DNA of 64,000 bases, taken from the NCBI GenBank assembly GCA_965279735.1, contig OZ257260.1, positions 124,001 through 188,000 on the forward strand. The letters are read 5' to 3'. The position numbers and the translations under genes were made by a program. Position 1 is the stretch's first letter. Each line of letters opens with the position of its first letter. Shown piece after piece: positions 52,834-60,842 of the stretch. Source of the stretch: CAIUGU01 sp965279735. Lineage in GTDB: Bacteria > Pseudomonadota > Gammaproteobacteria > Steroidobacterales > Steroidobacteraceae. The notes under the pieces are model-generated. The model saw only the letters and a list, made by a program, of their open reading frames with translations. It was not told the DNA's origin and searched no databases.

Positions 52834-52915
52834 AAGTTGTTTTCGGGATCGTGTGAGACAGGAGTCGAACCCGAAGCCTACAGGGATGTACTCGCGGCGG
52901 TCCCGAAAATAACTT
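52834..52915. repeat. Structured hairpin repeat, copy c
   Basis: Arms 52834-52851 and 52898-52915 pair over 18 positions (16 Watson-Crick, two G-U). The centre contains GTGTGAGACAGGAGTCGAAC and GAAGCCTACAGGGATGTA, shared with copies at 43461-43575 (reverse) and 43621-43704. It fills the convergent gap between tas and the M23 peptidase gene. Confidence 0.87.
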
Positions 52916-52933
52916 GCGGCGGGCGGCTTGCTC

Positions 52934-53773
52934 TTAATCCACCGGCAAGAACAATGCGGGATCGACCATCGCGCGATTGACCGCGATTCCGAAGTGCAGA
53001 TGCGGGCCCGTCACCCGACCCGTTGCTCCGACCAGCCCGATGACATCGCCCGCGGCAACGGTGTCGCCTGCCTTGACGTCAATGCGGCTCAAGTGCAGGT
53101 ACATCGTCACGACGCCGCGACCATGGTCGATGAAGACCGTATTGCCGTTGAAGAAGAAATCACCGGTATCCACCACCGTGCCTGCGCTTGCGGCGTGGAT
53201 CGGTTCGCCCGTGCTGGCCGAGATGTCCATGCCTGAATGCGGATTGCGCGGCTGGTCGTTGAAGAAGCGGCGGAAGCCAAAGGAATTCGAGCGCTTGCCC
53301 GGCACCGGTGCGAGAAATCGCAGCTCGGGAACAGTATTGGTGGTGTAGCGGCCGAGGGCTGCCTCGGTGCGTTTGCTTTCAGCGTCGATGCGCTTCAGGT
53401 CATCGGGATTCGGATTCACCTGGCGATCGTTCGTGACGGTCAGGCGCTGCTCGTCGTATTTCTTTGACTTCACTTCGAAACTGATCTTCTGCTTCGCTTC
53501 ACCCGCGCCGACTTCGGCGGCTTGCGTTCCGATTTTCGTCGCGAGCGGAAGACCGACCAACGCCACCCATCGGTCGCCATCACGAAGGACAGGTGCACGG
53601 CGAGTGCCGAACATCACGCGGGGAGGCTGATCCGCATCACCGGGCACTTCAAGGATCGCGATGCCACCCGGCACGCGGCTTTCCCTGGGTAGATCGGCTG
53701 CCTGTGCGGCGAACGTTGCGAATAGGCCAGCGGCTGCAACCAAAGAAACCTTGAATCCAAACTTTCGCATCAT
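52934..53773 (-). CDS. M23-family (LytM) metallopeptidase
   Basis: This 279-residue protein has a signal peptide (cleavage near AQAADL), an N-terminal beta domain and a C-terminal LytM zinc domain with PHSGMDISAS (HxxxD), the strand GNTVFIDHGRG and GPHLHFGI (HxH). All zinc ligands and the catalytic His are present, so it should be an active peptidoglycan endopeptidase. Its ATG overlaps the xseA stop (ATGA). Confidence 0.93.
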   Translation of the reverse strand: MMRKFGFKVSLVAAAGLFATFAAQAADLPRESRVPGGIAILEVPGDADQPPRVMFGTRRAPVLRDGDRWVALVGLPLATKIGTQAAEVGAGEAKQKISFEVKSKKYDEQRLTVTNDRQVNPNPDDLKRIDAESKRTEAALGRYTTNTVPELRFLAPVPGKRSNSFGFRRFFNDQPRNPHSGMDISASTGEPIHAASAGTVVDTGDFFFNGNTVFIDHGRGVVTMYLHLSRIDVKAGDTVAAGDVIGLVGATGRVTGPHLHFGIAVNRAMVDPALFLPVD

Positions 53774-55179
53774 GTCTCGCTGTGTCCGGTATCCGGTGCC
53801 GCATTGCCCACTGTGCCCTCGACGATGGCGCTCACCGTGCCGCGCGCAAGGCGCGCTTCGATCCGCTCGCCCTTGACCAGGTGGTTCGCATCCATCGCGA
53901 CCCGACCCTGGCCGTCAACGACGATCGCATAACCCCGATCCAGGGTTGCCAGCGGGCTCACCGCGTTCAACGTGCGAGCCGCGGTTGCCAGTGCTCCCGA
54001 CAGCCGCGCCAGTCGCGACCGTACCTGACTCTGAATCTGTATCTCAAGTCCTGCCAACTGTCCGCGCAATGCGGCGAGTCGCAGGGCCGGCGAGGCCTGC
54101 CGCAACCGCCCTGCCAGTTCGTGCCAGAGCACGCGCCTTTCGCTGGCCACCTGTTTGAGTGCGCGCACCATCCGTTGTTCCAGTTCATCGAGACGCTGCG
54201 CATGTTGCCGGAGCCGCATACCGGGATGGACGCGCTCCAGCCGCCGCTGCACCCACAACAGATTCTCGTTGTGACCCGTCAACGTACGGCCCATCTGGGC
54301 GAGCATGCGCCGTTCGAGCACGGCGAAATTACGCAGCCATTCATCGCGATCCGGCACCACGAGTTCAGCGGCACCCGAGGGAGTAGGGGCTCTCAAGTCC
54401 GCCACGAAATCCGCAATCGTGAAATCGATCTCGTGGCCCACGCCGCTCACGATGGGAATGGTGCTCGCGAAGATCGCGTGTGCAACCACTTCCTCGTTGA
54501 AGGACCACAAGTCCTCGAGCGAACCGCCACCGCGCGCGAGGATCAGGACATCGCACTCGGCGCGTGCCACCGCCAGGTTGATCGCGCCAGCAATTTCTTC
54601 CGCCGCACCTTTGCCCTGGACGGGCACGGGATAGATCAGGACCGGAATCGCCGGAAAGCGACGCCGCAGAATATTCAGGATGTCGCGCAGCGCCGCACCG
54701 GTGGGGGAGGTGATCACCCCGATCCGTTTGGGCATCAAAGGCAGCGGCTTCTTGTGCTCCGGGGCAAACAGCCCGGCCGCGGCGAGCCTGGCTTTCAGAA
54801 TCTCGAACTGGCGTTTGAGGGCGCCTTCACCCGCATCCTCCAGGTGTTCGAGGATGAACTGGTAGTCCCCGCGGGGCTCGTAAAGACTCACCCGACCCCG
54901 GGCCAGGACATGCATTCCGTCCTTCGGGGTGAAGCGGGTCAGCATGTTCTTCTGCCGGAACATCGCGCACCGGAGCTGGGCCGAGGCGTCCTTCAGCGAA
55001 AAATACCAATGCCCCGACGATGGCCGGGACAGGTTCGAAATCTCCCCCTCCAGCCACAGACTCGGCAGCCCACGCTCAAGCAGCGTCCGGGCCTCCCGGT
55101 TCAGGCGGGCAGGGGTGTACACGTCCCGGACCAGAGGATCCTGGGCCGAGGTCGTGCCGTAGGGAAGGGTGGGTTCCAT
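53770..55179 (-). CDS. xseA: Exodeoxyribonuclease VII large subunit
   Basis: This 469-residue protein is XseA, the catalytic subunit of ExoVII, which degrades single-stranded DNA from both ends. It has an N-terminal OB-fold (LWLEGEISNLSRPSSGHWYF), the catalytic domain with IGVITSPTGAALRD and LILARGGGSLEDLWSFNEE, and a long coiled-coil region for XseB contacts before GYAIVVDGQG. I use the ATG at 55179; a TTG two codons earlier is possible. No xseB is in the window. The downstream M23 gene is coupled to it. Confidence 0.96.
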   Translation of the reverse strand: MEPTLPYGTTSAQDPLVRDVYTPARLNREARTLLERGLPSLWLEGEISNLSRPSSGHWYFSLKDASAQLRCAMFRQKNMLTRFTPKDGMHVLARGRVSLYEPRGDYQFILEHLEDAGEGALKRQFEILKARLAAAGLFAPEHKKPLPLMPKRIGVITSPTGAALRDILNILRRRFPAIPVLIYPVPVQGKGAAEEIAGAINLAVARAECDVLILARGGGSLEDLWSFNEEVVAHAIFASTIPIVSGVGHEIDFTIADFVADLRAPTPSGAAELVVPDRDEWLRNFAVLERRMLAQMGRTLTGHNENLLWVQRRLERVHPGMRLRQHAQRLDELEQRMVRALKQVASERRVLWHELAGRLRQASPALRLAALRGQLAGLEIQIQSQVRSRLARLSGALATAARTLNAVSPLATLDRGYAIVVDGQGRVAMDANHLVKGERIEARLARGTVSAIVEGTVGNAAPDTGHSET

Positions 55180-55216
55180 GGGCAAAGTATAGGGGTCGAG
55201 GGTGGAGATAAGGACA

Positions 55217-55400
55217 GTCGACTTTCATGGCCCGTCCTTGGGCCATTGTCGACAAGCAAGCCTACCGGCAGGTAAGTCTCCGCCAGGTAAGCCTCCGGCA
55301 AGTCAGAGGGTTTTTGGCAATGGCGGGTCTTAACCTGCCGGTAGGCTTACCTGCCGACAGCGTCGGCCCCCTTGCCGGCAGGCTTACTTGCTGACGAAGT
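55217..55400. repeat. Palindromic REP-like repeat cluster, second location
   Basis: The 37-bp GTCGAC...GTCGAC element at 55217-55253 differs from the one at 20040-20076 at only two positions. It is followed by hairpins of CTGCCGG, GGTAGG and CTTACTTG words like those after 20076. The cluster fills the divergent region between xseA and guaB, where it may also affect transcription. Confidence 0.85.
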
Positions 55401-55470
55401 CAGCTGATTGACTCTGGTCCGACCCGTCTCCGGCCTTGGCCGTCCCCATGCTCCCCGCTTATACTGCGCC

Positions 55471-56937
55471 ATGCGTATCCTTGAGCAAGCTCTCACCTTC
55501 GATGACGTCCTCCTCGTGCCCGCCTATTCAGAGGTGCTGCCACGGGAAGTCGACCTCAGTACCCAGGTTTCCCGCGGCATCCGGCTGAACCTGCCGTTCA
55601 TGTCCGCCGCCATGGACACCGTCACCGAGGCGCGCCTCGCGATCACCATCGCGCAGGAAGGCGGCATCGGCATCATCCACAAGAACATGTCGATCGAGAA
55701 CCAGGCGCGCGAAGTCCTGCGCGTGAAGAAGTTCGAGAGCGGCGTCATCTCCGACCCGATCACGATCACGCCGGATCGGACGATTCGCGAAGTCCTCGAC
55801 CTCACGCGCGCCAAGGGCATTTCGGGCGTGCCGGTAGTCGTTGGCGGCAAGGCGGTCGGTATCGTCACTCACCGCGACCTGCGCTTTGTCACCCAGCTTG
55901 ATCAGCCTGTGTCCGCGGTCATGACCCCGCAGGAGCAGCTCATCACCGTTCGCGAGAACGCACCGAAGGAAGAAGTGCTGGCGCTGCTGCACAAGCACCG
56001 CATCGAGAAAATGCTGGTGGTCGATGCCGACTTCAACTTGAAGGGCATGATCACCGTGAAGGATTTCCAGAAGGCCACCGAATTCCCGCGCGCCTGCAAA
56101 GACGAACGTGGTGCCCTGCGTGTTGGCGCAGCAGTTGGAACCAGCCCGGATACGCTGGAGCGCGTCGAAGCACTGCGTGATGCAGGCGTTGACGTCGTCG
56201 TGGTCGATACGTCGCATGGGCATTCCCTCGGCGTGCTGAAGATGGTCCGGCGCATCAAGGATGCGTGGCCTGATCAGCAGGTGATTGCAGGCAACATCGT
56301 AACGCCCGAAGGCGCACTTGCCCTCGTGGAAGCCGGCGCAGATGGCGTCAAGGTCGGCATCGGTCCGGGGTCGATCTGCACGACGCGTATCGTTGCCGGT
56401 GTCGGCGTGCCGCAGATCAGTGCGGTTGCCAACGTCGCCGAGGCGCTCAAGGGCACTGGCGTCCCGCTGATTGCGGATGGCGGCATCCGTTTCTCGGGTG
56501 ACATTGCCAAGGCCATCGCGGCCGGCGCGAACTGCGTGATGATGGGCGGCCTGTTCGCCGGTACCGAAGAAAGCCCGGGCGAAGTCGAGCTGTACCAGGG
56601 CGCGTCGTACAAGTCGTATCGCGGCATGGGCTCGGTCGGCGCTATGGCGCAGAAGAACGGGTCCAAGGACCGCTACTTCCAGGACACCACCGAAGAACTC
56701 GAGAAGCTCGTGCCCGAAGGTATCGAAGGCCGCGTGCCATACAAGGGCTCGGTGATCGGCATCCTTCACCAGCTCGCGGGCGGCTTGCGGGCAGCGATGG
56801 GTTACACCGGCAGCCAGACCATCGAAGAAATGCGCACCCGGCCGAGCTTCGTCCGCATTACCAACGCGGGCGTGCGCGAAAGCCACGTGCACGACGTCAC
56901 CATCACCAAGGAAGCGCCGAATTACCGTGTCAGCTGA
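55471..56937 (+). CDS. guaB: IMP dehydrogenase
   Basis: This 488-residue enzyme converts IMP to XMP, the first step to GMP. The catalytic loop GPGSICTTRIVAG contains the active Cys, preceded by DTSHGHSLGVLK and followed by DGGIRFSGDIAKA. The CBS pair (about 95-205) interrupts the barrel. I use the ATG at 55471 (MRILEQALTFDDVLLVPAYS), the usual N-terminus. It overlaps guaA by 11 bases. Confidence 0.97.
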   Translation: MRILEQALTFDDVLLVPAYSEVLPREVDLSTQVSRGIRLNLPFMSAAMDTVTEARLAITIAQEGGIGIIHKNMSIENQAREVLRVKKFESGVISDPITITPDRTIREVLDLTRAKGISGVPVVVGGKAVGIVTHRDLRFVTQLDQPVSAVMTPQEQLITVRENAPKEEVLALLHKHRIEKMLVVDADFNLKGMITVKDFQKATEFPRACKDERGALRVGAAVGTSPDTLERVEALRDAGVDVVVVDTSHGHSLGVLKMVRRIKDAWPDQQVIAGNIVTPEGALALVEAGADGVKVGIGPGSICTTRIVAGVGVPQISAVANVAEALKGTGVPLIADGGIRFSGDIAKAIAAGANCVMMGGLFAGTEESPGEVELYQGASYKSYRGMGSVGAMAQKNGSKDRYFQDTTEELEKLVPEGIEGRVPYKGSVIGILHQLAGGLRAAMGYTGSQTIEEMRTRPSFVRITNAGVRESHVHDVTITKEAPNYRVS

Positions 56938-58585
56938 TCCCAAGGTCACCGGCAAGGGCTCGAAGAAATCCTCGGCCTCCGCATCGCAGTCCGCCGCCTC
57001 CAGCCCCCCGTCCGCGGACATCCACGCCCACCGGATACTGATTCTCGATTTCGGCGCGCAGTACACGCAGCTCATCGCGCGTCGCGTCCGGGAACTGGGC
57101 GTCTACTGCGAAATCCATCCGTGGGACATCAGTGACGACGACGTCAAAGCCTTCGGCGCGAAGGGCGTCATTCTCTCTGGCGGTCCGGAGTCGGTGACTG
57201 ACGCCGAACCACCGCGCGCACCGCAAAGCGTGTTTGAACTGGGGCTGCCGGTCCTTGGCATCTGCTACGGCATGCAGACGATGGCCCAACAACTAGGCGG
57301 TCGCGTACAGCCTTCCGATCATCGTGAGTTCGGCTATGCGCAGGTCACGACTTCCGCGCCTTCACGCTTGCTCGATGGATTGCAGGATCATCTCGACATC
57401 CAGGGCCGTGCGCTGCTCGATGTCTGGATGAGTCATGGCGATCGGGTTGAGACAGTACCACCGGGCTTCATCGGCATTGCGTACAGCGGTAATGCGCCGC
57501 TCGCCGCCATGGCCGACGAGAAGCGACGCTTCTACGGCGTGCAGTTCCATCCCGAAGTCACGCACACGATGCAGGGCACGCGCCTGCTTGAACGCTTCGT
57601 GCGCGAGATCTGCGGCTGCGAAGCGCGCTGGGACACTGGCAACATCATCGCCGACTCTATTGCCCGAATGCGCGAACAGGCCGGGACGGGCAACGTCCTT
57701 CTCGGGTTGTCCGGCGGCGTCGATTCATCAGTCGTCGCGGCCTTGCTGCACAAAGCCATCGGCAAGCAACTGGTCTGCGTATTCGTCGATCACGGTCTGC
57801 TGCGTCTGAACGAAGGCGACCAGGTGATGGCTACCTTTGCGCAGCACATGGGTGTGCGGGTCATTCGCGTGAATGCGGAAGCCAGGTTCTTCAATGCCCT
57901 TGCGGGTGAAGAAGACCCGGAGCGCAAGCGCAAGATCATCGGCCGCCTTTTCATCGAGATCTTCGAGGAAGAAGCTGCGAAGCTCGATGACATCGCTTGG
58001 CTCGCACAAGGCACGATCTATCCCGACGTCATCGAATCCGCCGGCAGCAAGACGGGCAAGGCGCACGTCATCAAGAGCCACCACAACGTCGGTGGCCTGC
58101 CTGAGCACATGAAGTTCAAGCTGCTCGAACCGTTGCGTGAGCTGTTCAAGGACGAAGTCCGCCGCATGGGTGTCGAACTTGGCCTGCCTCGCGAGATGGT
58201 CTATCGCCATCCTTTCCCCGGCCCCGGCCTTGGCGTGCGCATCCTCGGCGAAGTGACGCGTCAGTACGCCGACATTCTCCGCAAGGCCGACGCCATCTAC
58301 ATCGAAGAACTGCGCAAGCACGATCTCTATGATCGGACGAGCCAGGCGTTTGCGGTGTTTCTGCCGGTGAGGTCTGTGGCCGTGATGGGCGATGGAAGGA
58401 GATACGACTACGTCATCGCGCTGCGAGCTGTCGAAACCGTCGACTTCATGACCGCGCGGTGGTCACGACTGCCGTACGACTTCCTCGATCTCGTTGCGCG
58501 CCGCATCATCAATGAGGTGAGTGGCATTTCCAGAGTCACGTATGACATTTCGGGGAAGCCGCCGGCGACGATTGAGTGGGAGTGA
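56927..58585 (+). CDS. guaA: GMP synthase (glutamine-hydrolysing)
   Basis: This 552-residue enzyme aminates XMP to GMP. The N-terminal glutaminase domain has the nucleophile Cys in LGICYGMQTMAQQLGG and the His-Glu of VQFHPEVTHT. The ATP-pyrophosphatase P-loop LGLSGGVDSSVVAALL and the closing PATIEWE are standard. It is about 30 residues longer than usual at the N-terminus, with a Ser/Ala/Lys-rich segment that follows from the GTG start inside guaB. Its last 83 bp resemble a second site at 60537-60619, which marks the start of the accessory region. Confidence 0.97.
   Translation: MSADPKVTGKGSKKSSASASQSAASSPPSADIHAHRILILDFGAQYTQLIARRVRELGVYCEIHPWDISDDDVKAFGAKGVILSGGPESVTDAEPPRAPQSVFELGLPVLGICYGMQTMAQQLGGRVQPSDHREFGYAQVTTSAPSRLLDGLQDHLDIQGRALLDVWMSHGDRVETVPPGFIGIAYSGNAPLAAMADEKRRFYGVQFHPEVTHTMQGTRLLERFVREICGCEARWDTGNIIADSIARMREQAGTGNVLLGLSGGVDSSVVAALLHKAIGKQLVCVFVDHGLLRLNEGDQVMATFAQHMGVRVIRVNAEARFFNALAGEEDPERKRKIIGRLFIEIFEEEAAKLDDIAWLAQGTIYPDVIESAGSKTGKAHVIKSHHNVGGLPEHMKFKLLEPLRELFKDEVRRMGVELGLPREMVYRHPFPGPGLGVRILGEVTRQYADILRKADAIYIEELRKHDLYDRTSQAFAVFLPVRSVAVMGDGRRYDYVIALRAVETVDFMTARWSRLPYDFLDLVARRIINEVSGISRVTYDISGKPPATIEWE
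58503..58585 (+). other. Candidate attachment site, left (guaA 3-prime end)
   Basis: These 83 bases share 52 with 60537-60619 when aligned without gaps, including two exact 13-base blocks (GCATCATCAATGA and GCGACGATTGAGT) at identical spacing. The 3-prime end of guaA is a known target of integrative elements. Confidence 0.6.
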
Positions 58586-58625
58586 GGGTGGTGTTTGTCT
58601 TCACTCGCGGAAAAGGCTGAGCACT

Positions 58626-59600
58626 TTGAATCCAGTCCTTCTGCTCGGTGCGGGGTTTAGCAGCAACTGGGGCGGGTGGCTTGCGACCGAGGTATTCGAG
58701 TACCTGTTGGGCTCACCTGAGATTGCGCGCCATCCACGACTGCGTCAGTTACTCTGGAAGCACCAAGCCGGTGGTGGGTTCGAGGGCACTCTGACCGATG
58801 TGCAAAGCGATACGAAACGTTCTACGCATTCGGTCGAGTTGCACGATCTGCAGTTTGCGATCGCTCGCATGTTTGACGATATGAATCGTGGTTACGATAG
58901 ACCATTCGAGTTCCAGCAAGACATCGCGCGGATGGTGCGTACTTTCCTAGTGCGCTTCAATGTCATCTTCACGCTGAATCAGGACCTGCTGCTTGAGCGG
59001 CACTACCTCAATGACAACGTAATGCTGAGCTCGCCGCGTCGCTGGGATGGATATCAAATTCCGGGCATGGTGCTGCAGACAAGTTCCCTCGATCCGCTGC
59101 AACCACGGGCTACCGGCATCTACATACCCTCCAGCCAAATCGAGCTGTCCCCGCGGTGCCAACCCATCTACAAACTGCACGGGTCTTCCAATTGGCGGGA
59201 TTCAAGAAATGATTCGATGATGATTGTCGGTGGAAATAAGAAGCAGGCGATAGGCGGGCACGAGATACTTGCCGGGTACTCTAGGAAATTCGTAGAGTGC
59301 CTAAGCATGGCGGACACGCGGCTAATGGTTATCGGATACGGTTTTCGTGATCTGCACATAAATGAAGTTATTCTCGATGCTATCGGACAGCACGGTCTTA
59401 AGCTCTTTGTCATCGATCCGAACGGCAGCGATTTGGCTCGCAAACTCAATCCCACGCGCCAGCCTGGCGCGATTTCTCAACCCACGGAGCTTGAAGCTGC
59501 TTTCGAGGGGGCTTTAATCGGCGCATCCCGTCGACCGCTGAGTGTGATTTTTGGAGACAACGCCATCGAACACGCGAAGGTGATGCGATTCTTCGAATGA
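58626..59600 (+). CDS. SIR2-like NAD-binding protein
   Basis: This 324-residue protein has the SIR2-like fold of antiphage NADases: the phosphate loop LLLGAGFSSNW near the N-terminus, N118-Q-D120 in FTLNQDLLL, the catalytic His H185 in YKLHGSSNWR, and GYGFRDLHIN at 237. These match the Rossmann core and active-site His of SIR2_2-type domains, which consume NAD+ in several defence systems. No extra effector or sensor domain is seen. The start is a TTG at 58626, with AAAAGG upstream; no ATG is available in frame at this position. It begins 40 bases after guaA and is in accessory DNA. Confidence 0.82.
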   Translation: MNPVLLLGAGFSSNWGGWLATEVFEYLLGSPEIARHPRLRQLLWKHQAGGGFEGTLTDVQSDTKRSTHSVELHDLQFAIARMFDDMNRGYDRPFEFQQDIARMVRTFLVRFNVIFTLNQDLLLERHYLNDNVMLSSPRRWDGYQIPGMVLQTSSLDPLQPRATGIYIPSSQIELSPRCQPIYKLHGSSNWRDSRNDSMMIVGGNKKQAIGGHEILAGYSRKFVECLSMADTRLMVIGYGFRDLHINEVILDAIGQHGLKLFVIDPNGSDLARKLNPTRQPGAISQPTELEAAFEGALIGASRRPLSVIFGDNAIEHAKVMRFFE

Positions 59601-59825
59601 GCGCGTAAAACGAGATAGCCATGACTACGCTAGAAACTAGCGTCGGACCGAAGCGTACCGGGTTTAGCTCATTAGTTTGTCCCCAGCAATGGCCTTTGAA
59701 AACTCCGCGCTGCAATTGTGCCCGCCAGCGCGCACCATCAGAAGAAGCTAACAAGCTGGACCCTACAAAGTACCTTCAAACGTTCCACTAATCAGGGCTA
59801 CGGCAGGAAAATTGAGGAGTGCGAA

Positions 59826-60320
59826 GTGCCCACCGACCTCCCGAGTGCAGTTACCAATCCCTTCGATTTCGGAGATTGGGTGGCATTCGTCGCACTGATC
59901 GTGTCGCTGGTTGCTGTGCGGCTGGCTAGTAACCAATGGGTCGAGGATCAACGAGATAGAATCCTCAGCAAACTGACGGACGAACTTTCCGCAATCCGAG
60001 TAACACAGCAGCGTCTTGATGTCGTGATTCGGGCGTGCGAACAAGACGCGTTAGGCGTGAAGGCACTAACTCAAAGCGGAGCGCAAAATCTGCAACGAAT
60101 GCGGCATCGGTTTGGAGGGCTGGCGGACGGCTTAATCGTTCTTCATGAACAAATCGTCGGCTTCCGGGGTCCCCGTCTTGGCGCGAAATTGCGTGAAGCT
60201 CGACACCGGCTCGGGCTAGACGCCGCCGAATGGCGGGTAATTCATTTGCAGGCCGATGAAGCCATTGCGTTCGTCGATCAACTTCGAGGGCAGTACGGAT
60301 TAGTGCCATTCATAAAATGA
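59826..60320 (+). CDS. Small membrane-anchored helical protein beside the SIR2 gene
   Basis: This 164-residue protein has one membrane helix near the N-terminus (about 15-35, WVAFVALIVSLVAVRLA), followed by a long helical region rich in charged residues (DQRDRILSKLTDELSAIRVT) and ending in QYGLVPFIK. No recognised domain. The start is a GTG at 59826 preceded by GAGGAG. It lies 225 bases after the SIR2-like gene and before the second guaA-tail copy, so it may be a partner of the SIR2-like protein, for example as membrane anchor. Confidence 0.68.
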   Translation: MPTDLPSAVTNPFDFGDWVAFVALIVSLVAVRLASNQWVEDQRDRILSKLTDELSAIRVTQQRLDVVIRACEQDALGVKALTQSGAQNLQRMRHRFGGLADGLIVLHEQIVGFRGPRLGAKLREARHRLGLDAAEWRVIHLQADEAIAFVDQLRGQYGLVPFIK

Positions 60321-60536
60321 ACACCAAAGAGATCGTTCAAGGAATTCGGGGGAGACCGTAGATAGAGATGGTCGCGGTGCTCGGTATTGCGGCTCCGGAA
60401 TAAGATCTTGCGCCGGACGGGCTGGCTGAAGGTCGGAGCGTCCCGGCTGGACCTCATGCAATACCGAAATACCGAACACCGGTACCATTCGCTATACGTT
60501 GCGGTTTTTAAACCCTTTGCCGCCTTGGGCCGCACT
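60321..60536. repeat. Intergenic palindrome
   Basis: No gene is seen here. CGGTGCTCGGTATTGC at about 60376-60391 is matched in reverse by GCAATACC and ATACCGAACACCG at about 60461-60482. The roughly 105-bp segment between can fold and looks like a dispersed intergenic repeat. Open frames on both strands here lack a start signal and convincing protein character. Confidence 0.5.
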
Positions 60537-60619
60537 GCATCATCAATGAAGCCAGTGTGCTTTCCGCGACAAATAGCGGCATATCCGATCCACCGCAAGC
60601 GACGATTGAGTTGAGATGA
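60537..60619 (+). other. Candidate attachment site, right (diverged guaA tail)
   Basis: This segment aligns without gaps to the last 83 bases of guaA (52 identities). It keeps the guaA reading frame in part (CIINEAS, then PQATIEL and a stop at the guaA stop position), as expected of a displaced, decaying 3-prime end of guaA. It lies 2,034 bases downstream of the intact copy. Confidence 0.6.
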
Positions 60620-60842
60620 AATCGAGTCTCCCGCATAGCATCCAGGTGTGACATGCAACGAAACATCAGTAGACTGCGGCGAACGAATTTCCCGTTCGAC
60701 CGCTGGAATTTATTTTCCACCTTTCTGAGGATTTACGTCTCGCTTGGGAAAACAAAGTGTGTGGGCACCATGGCGCTACTTGGGTCTGCATAACCGTTCG
60801 GTCGTAAATCAAAAAAAGTAAGCGTCCAAGGAGCATAGAAGG
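60620..60842 (+). promoter_or_regulatory. Upstream region of the ATPase/nuclease pair
   Basis: About 220 bases without a gene and visibly richer in A and T. It should carry the promoter of the AAA ATPase gene, but no boxes can be assigned with confidence. CAAGGAG at 60827-60833 and AAGG at 60840 precede the ATG. Confidence 0.4.

Noticed and set aside
53782..55275. 497-residue frame opposite xseA
   Set aside because: It is the antisense shadow of a conserved gene with strong GC codon bias; no domain or start signal is seen.
55528..57075. 515-residue frame opposite guaB
   Set aside because: It is the antisense shadow of guaB and has no protein family character.
60300..60658. Protein genes on the minus strand in the gap after the membrane-helical gene
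   Set aside because: The frames cover a palindromic intergenic repeat and part of the guaA-tail copy, lack ribosome binding sites, and have no plausible domain.
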